Source: Mucilaginibacter sp. UBA5151
Lineage (GTDB): Bacteria > Bacteroidota > Bacteroidia > Sphingobacteriales > Sphingobacteriaceae
Length of the DNA: 48,812 nucleotides
Direction of reading: 5' to 3'
NCBI GenBank assembly: GCA_002413785.1
Contig: DHXR01000045.1
Location: 1 to 48,812, forward strand
Shown piece after piece: positions 15,362 through 23,213 of this stretch (position 1 is the stretch's first letter; each line of letters begins with the position of its first letter). The translations under genes and the position numbers were made by a program. The notes beneath the pieces were generated by a model. The model saw nothing but the letters and a program-made list of their open reading frames with translations. It made no database searches and was not told the DNA's origin.

Positions 15362-16000
15362 TTAAATCAAAGCCTTAACCTTAAATTCCGAAATATTTAA
15401 TTGCTCGTCACAAAAACTATATTCATGTTCCTGGTTGGAGCAGATGATGGTAAGACGGTTTTGGGCGAATTGCTGCACCATGCTCAGGTACCAGTCCACG
15501 CCCTGGCTGTCTAAATTAGAGGTGGGTTCATCAAGCATCAGCATTGGCGTATCCGAACAAAAGGCCAGGGAAAGCTTAAGCCTTTGTTTCATTCCCGAGG
15601 AAAAGTATTTTATAAGCTTGTTTTTGCTGCCCGGCATAGCCAGCAGATCAATCAGTCCTTCTTTATCGGTCCCGCTTTTAAAAGTTTTGAATTTAAAATG
15701 AAAATCGACCATTTCACTCAAAGTAAATTCCTCTATCAATTCAAGATACGGTGCTGCAAGACTGAGGTGTTTATAAACCGCATCAATTTCAACCGGTTTA
15801 TCTTCAAAAAAGTAATCAATTTTACCTGTTGAAGGCGACAGGCTGCCGTTTAAAACCTGTAATAGTGTAGATTTTCCCGATCCGTTCGGCCCGAGGATAG
15901 CGTAAATTTTACCGCTTTGAAAAGTATAGTCTATCCCGCGGAAAATCCAGTCACGATTAAAACGCCGGCCAATGTTTTCGAGAGAGATTTTGTAGTTCAT
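15362..16000 (-). CDS. ABC transporter ATP-binding protein
   Basis: Product of 212 residues with Walker A 'GPNGSGKST' (37-45), the ABC signature 'FSSGMKQRLKL', Walker B 'MLMLDEPTSNLD' and an H-loop-like end where the usual His is replaced by 'SNQEHEYSFCD'. It resembles small single-domain ATPases of CcmA/gliding-type exporters. No permease gene is adjacent. The frame could start seven residues earlier, but those residues are encoded by a word array, so ATG 16000 ('MNYKISLENIG') is preferred. Confidence 0.88.
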   Translation of the reverse strand: MNYKISLENIGRRFNRDWIFRGIDYTFQSGKIYAILGPNGSGKSTLLQVLNGSLSPSTGKIDYFFEDKPVEIDAVYKHLSLAAPYLELIEEFTLSEMVDFHFKFKTFKSGTDKEGLIDLLAMPGSKNKLIKYFSSGMKQRLKLSLAFCSDTPMLMLDEPTSNLDSQGVDWYLSMVQQFAQNRLTIICSNQEHEYSFCDEQLNISEFKVKALI

Positions 16001-16113
16001 GGTTGATGGTTCATAGTTCATAGCCGAAAAGAGATGGGGCGTTTAGTTGATAGGTCACCGTTTAAAAGAGCTTTAAATTACTGAAGCTACCATGAACCAT
16101 CAACTATGAACAA
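15994..16113. repeat. Paired word array (GTTCATGGTTGATGG) between lpxA and the ABC ATPase
   Basis: Left side 15994-16021 and right side 16090-16112 carry complementary arrays of TTCATGGTTGATGGTTCAT-like words. On the minus strand the first arm begins three bases after the lpxA stop, and the second arm runs into the ATG of the ABC gene. Confidence 0.75.
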
Positions 16114-16115
16114 GC

Positions 16116-16901
16116 CTAACTATTCCCAAACCCTTTCATTATACCCCTTTGCGAGTTCTGCACAAAATTGATGATCTCGTCCCTTTCAATAGTTGGGTTA
16201 AATTCGGCTTCGATGATATCAAGGGCTTTGGTAACGTTATATTTTTTAAGGAAAATGATCCTGTAAATTTCCTGTATCTCGTTGATGGTTGCCGCTGTAA
16301 AGCCCCTGCGCCGCAAACCAACAGAGTTTATACCAATATAAGATAAAGGTTCCCGCCCCGCTTTTGTAAACGGAGGGACATCTTTGCGCACCAGTGAGCC
16401 ACCCGAAATCATACAATGTGCACCGATCTCAACAAACTGGTGTACAGCTGATGTGCCGCCGATAAACGCATAATCGTAAACATTGATGTGCCCTGCAAGC
16501 TGTACTGAGTTTGCGATAATCACATTGTCGCCGATAACACAATCATGAGCGACATGGACATAAGCCATCAGCAGGCAATTACTGCCTATGGTAGTGGTGT
16601 TTTTGTCAAGGGCTGTGCCGCGGTTAAGGGTAACACATTCGCGGATGATGGTATTGTCGCCAACGGTAACGGTGCTTTGTTCGCCCCTGTATTTCAAATC
16701 CTGCGGCGGGGCCGAAATTACAGCTCCCGGAAAAATACGGCAATTTTTCCCGATACGGGCGCCGTCCATAATGGTGCTGTTTGATCCTATCCAGGTACCT
16801 TCGCCCACTTCCACATCTTTGTGAATGGTAACAAAGGGTTCAATTACCACGTTATCGGCTATTTTAGCCTGCGGGTGTATGTATGCTAAGGGTTGGATCA
16901 T
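16116..16901 (-). CDS. lpxA: UDP-N-acetylglucosamine acyltransferase LpxA
   Basis: First step of lipid A synthesis, moving a 3-hydroxyacyl chain from ACP to UDP-GlcNAc. Product of 261 residues: a left-handed beta-helix of hexapeptide repeats (~1-190) and a helical C-terminal trimer domain. The catalytic His is in 'AYVHVAHDCVIGDNV' (~113-127), and 'GGTSAVHQFVEIG' is also typical. The start overlaps the end of lpxC-fabZ by four bases (ATGA-type coupling). Confidence 0.97.
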   Translation of the reverse strand: MIQPLAYIHPQAKIADNVVIEPFVTIHKDVEVGEGTWIGSNSTIMDGARIGKNCRIFPGAVISAPPQDLKYRGEQSTVTVGDNTIIRECVTLNRGTALDKNTTTIGSNCLLMAYVHVAHDCVIGDNVIIANSVQLAGHINVYDYAFIGGTSAVHQFVEIGAHCMISGGSLVRKDVPPFTKAGREPLSYIGINSVGLRRRGFTAATINEIQEIYRIIFLKKYNVTKALDIIEAEFNPTIERDEIINFVQNSQRGIMKGFGNS

Positions 16902-18307
16902 GCTTCGTCAGTTTTTTGTTTTTTTACAATCTGTGCCATCAGTTCAGCTTCAACAACAATTCGTTCACCAACCATACCAATACCTTTCATCTGGGCAATG
17001 CCCCTGCGGATAGGTGCAAGCAGGCTGCAATGGAAGATCAGGGTATCGCCGGGCACAACCGGCGCTTTAAACCGGGCATTTTCGATTTTAAGGAACAGGG
17101 TAATATAATTTTCAGGATCGGGTACCGTGTTCAATACCAGTATGCCGCCGGTTTGCGCCATTGCTTCAATTTGTAAAACCCCCGGGAACAAAGGCGTGCC
17201 CGGAAAATGACCCATAAAGAGATCCTCGTTCATGGTTACGTTTTTAAGCCCGACCACATGACTTTTTGTAAGTTCAAGTATTTTATCAATCATTAAAAAC
17301 GGCTGCCGGTGCGGCAGTATGTTCATAATCTGAACGGTATCATAAACCGGTTTGGCATTCGGGTCGTAAACTTTCATGTGCTTACGGCTCCTTTCCTTTT
17401 TTATCAGATTTTTTATTTTTTTCGCGAAAGCAACATTAGCCGCGTGACCCGGCCTTGCCGCCATGATATGCCCTCTTAAAGGAACGCCCACCAAAGCAAG
17501 GTCGCCTATCATATCCAGCAGTTTATGCCGGGCAGGTTCGTTTTGGTGGCGAAGTTCAATATTATTTAATATGCCCTGGGGCGCTACTTTTATATCCTTG
17601 CGGTTAAATATTTTTGCCAGGTGAGCTAATTCTTCATCATCAACATCTTTATCCACCACAACTATAGCATTATTCAAATCCCCGCCTTTTATCAGGTCGT
17701 GTTTTAACAGCATTTCAAGTTCATGCAAAAAGCAAAAAGTGCGGCATGAGGCTATTTCTTTATTAAACTCTGATATGGTTGAAATACTTGCGTGCTGGCT
17801 GCCCAAAACCTGTGAGTTGTAATCAACCATGCAGGTAAAACGGTAGTCATCAAGCGGCATGGCCACCATTTCTACTTTACGGTCAGGCTCCGAGTAATGA
17901 ATATTATAAGGGATGTGGTAGTATTCACGGTCAGCATCCTGTTCAACAAAGCCAACCTCTTTAATAGCATCAACAAACTGGATAGAACTACCATCCATTA
18001 TTGGCGTTTCAGGCCCGTCAAGGTCAATTAAAATATTATCCAGCTCCAAACCAACCAGTGCGGCAAGCACATGCTCTATTGTGCTTACACTGGCGCCATT
18101 TTGTGAAATAGTAGTGCCCCGCGAAGTATCGGTAACATTATCAACATCGGCGTCAATTACCGGCGAACCCTCGATGTCAATCCGCCTGAACTTATACCCA
18201 TGGTTATCGGGAGCCGGATTAAAAGTCATGGTAACTTTTTCACCGGTATGCAAGCCGGTGCCCGAAACTGTAACCGGCGCCTTAATTGTTTTTTGTTTTA
18301 CATTCAT
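16898..18307 (-). CDS. lpxC-fabZ: Bifunctional UDP-3-O-acyl-GlcNAc deacetylase / (3R)-hydroxyacyl-ACP dehydratase
   Basis: Fusion of 469 residues, a form known in Bacteroidota. The N-terminal LpxC part (~1-300) has 'GLHTGEKVTMTF', the zinc His in 'IEHVLAALVG', 'LDGPETPIMDGSS' and 'ARHKLLDMIGDLALVG' (second zinc site), committing the cell to lipid A. The FabZ part (~320-469) has 'LPHRQPFLMIDKI' and the catalytic helix 'GHFPGTPLFPGVLQIEAMAQ'. Joining them ties the lipid A and fatty acid branches, which compete for 3-hydroxyacyl-ACP, at a fixed ratio. Confidence 0.96.
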   Translation of the reverse strand: MNVKQKTIKAPVTVSGTGLHTGEKVTMTFNPAPDNHGYKFRRIDIEGSPVIDADVDNVTDTSRGTTISQNGASVSTIEHVLAALVGLELDNILIDLDGPETPIMDGSSIQFVDAIKEVGFVEQDADREYYHIPYNIHYSEPDRKVEMVAMPLDDYRFTCMVDYNSQVLGSQHASISTISEFNKEIASCRTFCFLHELEMLLKHDLIKGGDLNNAIVVVDKDVDDEELAHLAKIFNRKDIKVAPQGILNNIELRHQNEPARHKLLDMIGDLALVGVPLRGHIMAARPGHAANVAFAKKIKNLIKKERSRKHMKVYDPNAKPVYDTVQIMNILPHRQPFLMIDKILELTKSHVVGLKNVTMNEDLFMGHFPGTPLFPGVLQIEAMAQTGGILVLNTVPDPENYITLFLKIENARFKAPVVPGDTLIFHCSLLAPIRRGIAQMKGIGMVGERIVVEAELMAQIVKKQKTDEA

Positions 18308-18318
18308 CTTTTAACAAT

Positions 18319-18416
18319 GTTCATTGGTTCATTAGTTCATTGGTTCATTGGGGCATAGTTCATCAATAGCCGCACGATAAGACCAATGAACCAATGAACA
18401 GGTGAACTAATGAACC
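18319..18416. repeat. Paired word array (TTCATTGGTTCATTAG) between lpxD and lpxC-fabZ
   Basis: Repeats of GTTCATTGGTTCATTAGTTC in 18319-18350 face complementary GACCAATGAACCAATGAAC words at 18381-18416. On the minus strand the array starts inside lpxD: AAG-GTT-CAT-TAG supplies its last residues and stop. Confidence 0.8.
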
Positions 18417-19447
18417 TTTCTCAATTCCGTAATTATTTTTTCAAGTTCGTTAATTCTTTTTTCCAGTTCAGGCAGGCGGTTTATTACAACCTGTGAACGC
18501 ATATTATCCGAATAGCCTACCGCCGGTGCGCCTGCCCATTTTTTTCCTTCTGCTACTATAGAGCGGCTTATGCCCGATTTGGCCTGTATTTGCGAGCCTT
18601 TGGCAATACTGATATGCCCTACAATGCCGGCCTGCCCGCCGATGATACAATTTTCACCAATTTTTGCGCTTCCGGAAATACCGGTTTGGGCCGCTACCAC
18701 CGTGTTTGCGCCAATCTCAACATTATGGGCTACCTGGATAAGGTTATCTAACTTAACACCTTTACGTATAACAGTTGAACCTAAGGTCGCCCTGTCAACA
18801 GTGGTATTGGCGCCAATTTCCACGTCATCTTCAATAACAACATTACCGATCTGGCTGATTTTAGTATAGGCGCCATTAGCTGTGGGGGCAAAACCAAAGC
18901 CATCGCCCCCAATGATGGTGCCCGAATGGATAATAACGTTATTGCCTATCACACAATCGAAATACACTTTTACTCCGGGAAACAACGTAACATTATCCCC
19001 GATTATTACATCATCAGCAATATAGCAATGCGGATATATTTTGGTATTATTACCTAATTTAACATTAGGCCCGATATAGGCGAATGCCCCCACATATACA
19101 TTTTGTCCTGTTTGCGCCGAAGGGTGAATAAAACTGGGCTGTTCAATACCTGTTTTATTCAATTTTAACGTATTGTATTTTTCGAGCAATAGTGAAAAAG
19201 CGCTGTAAGCATTATCCACCCTGATCAGGGTAGCTTTTGACGGCGCGGTAAGCGCCTGGTCATTATTAATGATGACTACCGAAGCATCAGTAGTATAAAG
19301 GTATTGCTCGTATTTGGGATTCGCCAGGAATGAAAGCGCGCCATTTTTGGCTTCTTCAATCTTAGCCAGTTGATTTACCGCCGCTAAGGGGTCACCTTCA
19401 ACTGTTCCATTAAGCAGCAAACCTAATTCTTGTGCGGTAAATTGCAT
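18407..19447 (-). CDS. lpxD: UDP-3-O-(3-hydroxyacyl)glucosamine N-acyltransferase LpxD
   Basis: Third step of lipid A synthesis, adding the N-linked hydroxyacyl chain. Product of 346 residues: an N-terminal uridine-binding domain (~1-100), a hexapeptide beta-helix (~105-305) with catalytic His in 'QVAHNVEIGANTVVAAQTG', and a C-terminal coiled helix ('LPELEKRINELEKIITELRK'). The last codons come from the adjoining word array. Same direction as lpxC-fabZ and lpxA. Confidence 0.96.
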   Translation of the reverse strand: MQFTAQELGLLLNGTVEGDPLAAVNQLAKIEEAKNGALSFLANPKYEQYLYTTDASVVIINNDQALTAPSKATLIRVDNAYSAFSLLLEKYNTLKLNKTGIEQPSFIHPSAQTGQNVYVGAFAYIGPNVKLGNNTKIYPHCYIADDVIIGDNVTLFPGVKVYFDCVIGNNVIIHSGTIIGGDGFGFAPTANGAYTKISQIGNVVIEDDVEIGANTTVDRATLGSTVIRKGVKLDNLIQVAHNVEIGANTVVAAQTGISGSAKIGENCIIGGQAGIVGHISIAKGSQIQAKSGISRSIVAEGKKWAGAPAVGYSDNMRSQVVINRLPELEKRINELEKIITELRKVH

Positions 19448-19483
19448 CCGGCAAATTTAATTTTAAATATTTAAGTGACCAAA

Positions 19484-19582
19484 TTAGTTCATTAGGTTGA
19501 TTAAGTGAGTGGTTGATTAAGTTTATCGGCCAAACCAACTACCTGTTACCAACTTATTCAACTTAATCAACCACTCACCAAT
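19484..19582. repeat. Paired word array (GTGAGTGGTTGATTAAG) between the HD gene and lpxD
   Basis: GTGAGTGGTTGATTAAGTT at 19505-19523 is perfectly complementary to 19560-19578, giving 19-bp arms with a 36-base loop. On the minus strand the array begins inside the HD gene, where GTG-AGT-GGT-TGA encodes Val-Ser-Gly-stop. The same 19-mer occurs behind trmD. Confidence 0.85.
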
Positions 19583-20802
19583 AACTCTTTTTTATAACAA
19601 AGAATGTACTTTTTTACAGTTTTTGCCAATGCTTCCAGATTTGAATTGTCGCTGGCGGCCGTAATATCTTTTATTGTGCCGTCTTTCATCAATATCCGGA
19701 TATTTCCGTCGCCGGGTTTATAGGCATTATTGCGAATTATATCATCAAAAACAAAATAAGAGGCTTCGTGCTCCGTAATGCCATATTTTTCGATAGCAAG
19801 CCTTGTTAAATCAGCAATAAACTGTTTGTCGGGCGCTTCATTGGTGATGTCAACTTTATAAAGTACACGGTGAACCAGGTCGTTGCATAACTTTGATAAA
19901 ACAAAATCACTATGACTGGCCCAAACTTTTACTGCGGCCATAATGTCCGTGTCATCAAGCGTGGCAAACGTTTCCAGGTGGTGGCCTTCATTCATGAAAG
20001 CATCACGGCTGACGGGTTTTTTCAGGAAATGGCTCAATGCCGGAGTCGTAAAAACCGGTTCCCCCTGCAAGGCAAGTTCGCGGCTGCGTTTAAGTATTTT
20101 TGCCAGCAGTTGTTCGGCTGCAATTACTGTTTTATGGAGGTAAACCTGCCAGTACATCAGCCGGCGGGCAATCAGAAACTTCTCAACAGAATATATGCCC
20201 TTTACCTCAACCACAATCTGATCATCTTTTACATTGAGCATTTTAATGATACGGTCGGAACTGATTACCCCTTCAGAGACTCCGGTAAAGAAGCTGTCAC
20301 GGTTCAGGTAGTCCATCCTGTCCATATCCAGCTGGCTCGATACCAGCTGATGCAGGAACTCCCGGTGATAAGTGGCATTAAAAATGCTGATAGCCATGGT
20401 TAACCTGCCATTGAACTCGTTATTCAGTCTGCTCATCAGCATGGACGATATATCTTCGTGGGATATGCCTTCCACGATGATCTCTTCCAATGCATGTGAA
20501 AAAGGGCCGTGACCAACATCATGCAATAATATAGCAATGATAACCGCTTCTTCCTCGTCATGACTGATCTCGTGGCCTTTATTTCGCAGCGTTTCAATGG
20601 CCATGCCCATGAGGTACATAGCGCCCAGAGCGTGATGAAAGCGGGTATGTAAGGCGCCCGGGTAAACCAGGTGGGTCATGCCTAATTGTTTAATATATCG
20701 TAAGCGCTGAAAATAAGGATGTTCAATAAGGTCGAATACCAGCTCGGTAGGAACGCTGATAAAGCCGTAAACAGGGTCGTTGATTATTTTCTTTTTGTTC
20801 AA
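19567..20802 (-). CDS. HD superfamily phosphohydrolase (dNTPase-like)
   Basis: Product of 411 residues. Metal ligands of the HD domain are visible: 'HTRFHHALGAMYLM' (~52-65), 'ILLHDVGHGPFSHALE' (~91-106) and later 'LDMDRMDYLNRDSF'. It resembles the SAMHD1/dGTPase-related YdhJ group; nucleotide specificity cannot be read from sequence. In Bacteroidota this gene is often next to lpxD, as here, and the two probably share a transcript. The last three residues are array-encoded. Confidence 0.88.
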   Translation of the reverse strand: MNKKKIINDPVYGFISVPTELVFDLIEHPYFQRLRYIKQLGMTHLVYPGALHTRFHHALGAMYLMGMAIETLRNKGHEISHDEEEAVIIAILLHDVGHGPFSHALEEIIVEGISHEDISSMLMSRLNNEFNGRLTMAISIFNATYHREFLHQLVSSQLDMDRMDYLNRDSFFTGVSEGVISSDRIIKMLNVKDDQIVVEVKGIYSVEKFLIARRLMYWQVYLHKTVIAAEQLLAKILKRSRELALQGEPVFTTPALSHFLKKPVSRDAFMNEGHHLETFATLDDTDIMAAVKVWASHSDFVLSKLCNDLVHRVLYKVDITNEAPDKQFIADLTRLAIEKYGITEHEASYFVFDDIIRNNAYKPGDGNIRILMKDGTIKDITAASDNSNLEALAKTVKKYILCYKKELLVSG

Positions 20803-20850
20803 AGTCGTTATAATTGTGCAAAAATGTCAAATAAAGATTACAACACATCG

Positions 20851-20858
20851 TATATTTG
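20851..20858 (+). promoter_or_regulatory. TAnnTTTG -7 element ahead of porX
   Basis: TATATTTG, about 165 bases before porX. If used, the transcript carries the 20917-21009 hairpin in its leader. A -33 element is not clear. Confidence 0.4.
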
Positions 20859-20916
20859 TTAATTTATGTTAATCCCCTTAATAAAATGTAACAAAACCCG
20901 TGCTTTGGGGTTTATG

Positions 20917-21009
20917 TTAGAGATTAGAGGCTGGAGATTAGTGGTTGGTTGAGTAAAATTAAACTCAGCACTTTCTTTCTAATCTCCAACCTCTAATCTC
21001 TAACCACTA
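20917..21009. repeat. Paired word array (GAGATTAGAGGCTGGAGATTAG) ahead of porX
   Basis: The left side (20917-20947, GTTAGAGATTAGAGG-type words) pairs with 20978-21009; 25 of 26 bases of the core are complementary. It lies in the gap between divergent genes, so unlike the others it does not follow a stop codon. Confidence 0.8.
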
Positions 21010-21024
21010 TTTAAACTATATAAC

Positions 21025-22578
21025 ATGCAAGATACAACCATATTGTGGGCTGATGATGAAATTGACCTTTTAAAACCACATATACTTTTTTTAACCGAAA
21101 AAGGCTACAAAGTTATCACGGTAACCAATGGCAACGATGCCGTGGATGCTTTTAAAGGCGGCCATTTCGACCTGGTATTTTTAGATGAAAATATGCCGGG
21201 CTTAACGGGGCTCGAAACCCTGTCGCAAATAAAAAACATCAATAATGATGTGCCTATTGTTTTGATCACGAAGAACGAAGAGGAATATTTGATGGAGGAT
21301 GCCATAGGGGCAAAAATTGATGATTACCTGATAAAACCGGTCAATCCAAAACAAATACAGCTAACTATAAAAAAGTTCACCGAAAATAAGCGCCTGGTTA
21401 CCGAAAAAACAACCATGGCCTACCAGCAGGATTTCAGGAACCTGGGAATGACCCTCAATGATAATTTAAATTATAAGGAATGGGTTGATGTTTATAAAAA
21501 ACTGATTTATTGGGAACTGGAACTACAGCAACTGGAAGACGCGGGGATGCACGAGATATTAACCATGCAAAAAGCCGAGGCCAACGTACAGTTTTGTAAA
21601 TTTATTGAAAGGAATTACGTTAACTGGATGAAGGACCCTGAATCGGGCCCTATTGTTTCTCCGCAGTTGTTTAAAAAGAAGGTTTTTCCGCGGCTTGACG
21701 GTAAAGGCCCTCTGTTTTTTATTTTGATTGATAACCTCAGGTACGATCAGTTTAAAATTATTAATTCGCTTATAACAGAATATTTCAGGCTGGAAGAAGA
21801 GGATGCTTATTATAGTATTTTACCTACTGCAACCCAATATGCCCGTAATGCCATTTTCTCGGGACTGATGCCTTTGGATATGGAAAAGCGCTACCCCGAA
21901 ATGTGGCAGAATGATGAAGATGAAGGTGGTAAAAATTTATTTGAGGGCCAGTTTATAACCGATCAGATAAAACGTACCCAGCGGAGGGAGATCAAACATT
22001 CGTATCATAAAATTTTAAATATTGATGAAGGCCGTGCGCTTAATGAATCGGTAAACAACCTGATGGGCAACGAGCTGAATGTGGTGGTTTATAATTTTGT
22101 CGATATGCTTTCACATGCCCGTACGGATATGCAGATGATCCGCGAACTGGCCAGCGATGATGCTGCTTACCGCTCATTAACATTGTCGTGGTTTGAACAT
22201 TCGCCTTTGTTTGACCTGCTGAAGTTTTTGGCCCAAAAACAGGTAAGGGTGATCATAACTACAGATCACGGTACTATAAGGGTAAAAAATCCGAGTAAAA
22301 TTGTGGGCGACAGGAATACCAATACCAACCTGCGCTATAAACAGGGGAAAAATCTGAATTTTAACCCCAAAGAAGTGTTTCATATCCGCAACCCGCATGA
22401 CGCCATGCTGCCAAAGTTGCATGTGAGTTCGAGTTTTGTATTTGCGAAGGAAGACAGCTATTTTGTTTATCCGAACAACTACAACCACTTTGTTAACTTT
22501 TATAATGAAACCTTTCAGCACGGGGGTATCTCGCTCGAAGAAATGCTGATACCAATCGCGGTTTACGGGCCGAAATAA
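21025..22578 (+). CDS. porX: PorX: response regulator with PglZ/alkaline-phosphatase-like domain
   Basis: Product of 517 residues. The N-terminal receiver domain (~1-120) has the acidic pair Asp10-Asp11, phosphoacceptor Asp54 in 'LVFLDENMPG', Thr in 'VLITK' and Lys in 'YLIKPV'. A helical linker is followed by a PglZ domain (~200-515) with metal-binding marks 'ILIDNLRYDQF', 'NFVDMLSHARTD' and 'IITTDHGTIRVKNP'. This is the PorX layout: with the sensor kinase PorY it controls the type IX secretion system in Bacteroidota, and the PglZ part is a phosphodiesterase acting on nucleotides. porY is not in the window. Confidence 0.93.
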   Translation: MQDTTILWADDEIDLLKPHILFLTEKGYKVITVTNGNDAVDAFKGGHFDLVFLDENMPGLTGLETLSQIKNINNDVPIVLITKNEEEYLMEDAIGAKIDDYLIKPVNPKQIQLTIKKFTENKRLVTEKTTMAYQQDFRNLGMTLNDNLNYKEWVDVYKKLIYWELELQQLEDAGMHEILTMQKAEANVQFCKFIERNYVNWMKDPESGPIVSPQLFKKKVFPRLDGKGPLFFILIDNLRYDQFKIINSLITEYFRLEEEDAYYSILPTATQYARNAIFSGLMPLDMEKRYPEMWQNDEDEGGKNLFEGQFITDQIKRTQRREIKHSYHKILNIDEGRALNESVNNLMGNELNVVVYNFVDMLSHARTDMQMIRELASDDAAYRSLTLSWFEHSPLFDLLKFLAQKQVRVIITTDHGTIRVKNPSKIVGDRNTNTNLRYKQGKNLNFNPKEVFHIRNPHDAMLPKLHVSSSFVFAKEDSYFVYPNNYNHFVNFYNETFQHGGISLEEMLIPIAVYGPK

Positions 22579-22592
22579 TGGGTAATATTTGT

Positions 22593-22600
22593 TATTTTTG
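22593..22600 (+). promoter_or_regulatory. TAnnTTTG -7 element ahead of tsaE
   Basis: TATTTTTG, 14 bases behind the porX stop. A transcript starting about 7 bases downstream would include the palindrome at 22621-22701 in its leader. Confidence 0.5.
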
Positions 22601-22620
22601 AATGTCGGATCAGCTTGAAA

Positions 22621-22701
22621 AGACTTACGAAGTTTTTAAACGGCAAAGCCCTCAATGAGGCCTTTGAAAATAAACAACTCCGAATTAAACTTCGTAAGTC
22701 T
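22621..22701. repeat. ACGAAGTTT palindrome, split copy with nested hairpin, tsaE leader
   Basis: AGACTTACGAAGTTT (22621-22635) and AAACTTCGTAAGTCT (22687-22701) are perfect 15-bp arms with a 51-base loop. Inside the loop, CAAAGCCCTCAA with TGAGGCCTTTG makes a second stem of nine pairs with one mismatch. The arms match the compact palindrome at 30767-30799. Confidence 0.8.
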
Positions 22702-22744
22702 GATTTAAGTCTGCTTCCGTTTAATATCAGACAAACCATTACAA

Positions 22745-23167
22745 GTGTTATTAACCATCCAATCCGTTTCAGACCTGTATCCGGCAGCTTCTGAAATCAT
22801 AAATTTTTCAGCTAACTCCCGCATATTCCTTTTTTATGGTGAAATGGGGGCGGGCAAAACAACGCTGATCAAAGCCTTGTGCGAATGTTTGGGAACAAAC
22901 GAACCAATAACAAGCCCCACATTTTCTATTGTAAATGAATATATTGGTGCAAAAAACAAAATCTACCATTTTGATTTTTACCGCCTGAAAAACCAAACCG
23001 AAGCTTTGGATATGGGCTGTGAAGAATATTTTTATTCGGGCGCTTATTGTTTTATTGAATGGCCGGAAAAAATCCCTGATCTGCTGCCCGAACATTACAT
23101 CGCCATTAAGATCAACATCACAGGGGAAAATTCGCGGCAGATTATTATTAAAAAAGATTTAATTTAA
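22745..23167 (+). CDS. tsaE: tRNA t6A biosynthesis ATPase TsaE
   Basis: ATPase that supports TsaB-TsaD in forming N6-threonylcarbamoyladenosine at A37 of ANN-reading tRNAs. Product of 140 residues with Walker A 'YGEMGAGKTT' (~33-42), 'TSPTFSIVNEY' and 'IYHFDFYRL' (switch region), and 'CFIEWPEKIPDLLP' near the C-terminus, all typical. It appears to start with GTG at 22745. It is 46 bases ahead of alanine dehydrogenase in the same direction. Confidence 0.95.
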   Translation: MLLTIQSVSDLYPAASEIINFSANSRIFLFYGEMGAGKTTLIKALCECLGTNEPITSPTFSIVNEYIGAKNKIYHFDFYRLKNQTEALDMGCEEYFYSGAYCFIEWPEKIPDLLPEHYIAIKINITGENSRQIIIKKDLI

Positions 23168-23213
23168 ACTAAATTCTTTTTTCATATCTTCATCATTCAG
23201 AAAATAATACAGA

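Noticed and set aside
19912..20403. 163-codon plus-strand frame inside the HD gene
   Set aside because: Shadow of the HD phosphohydrolase, whose metal ligands are intact.
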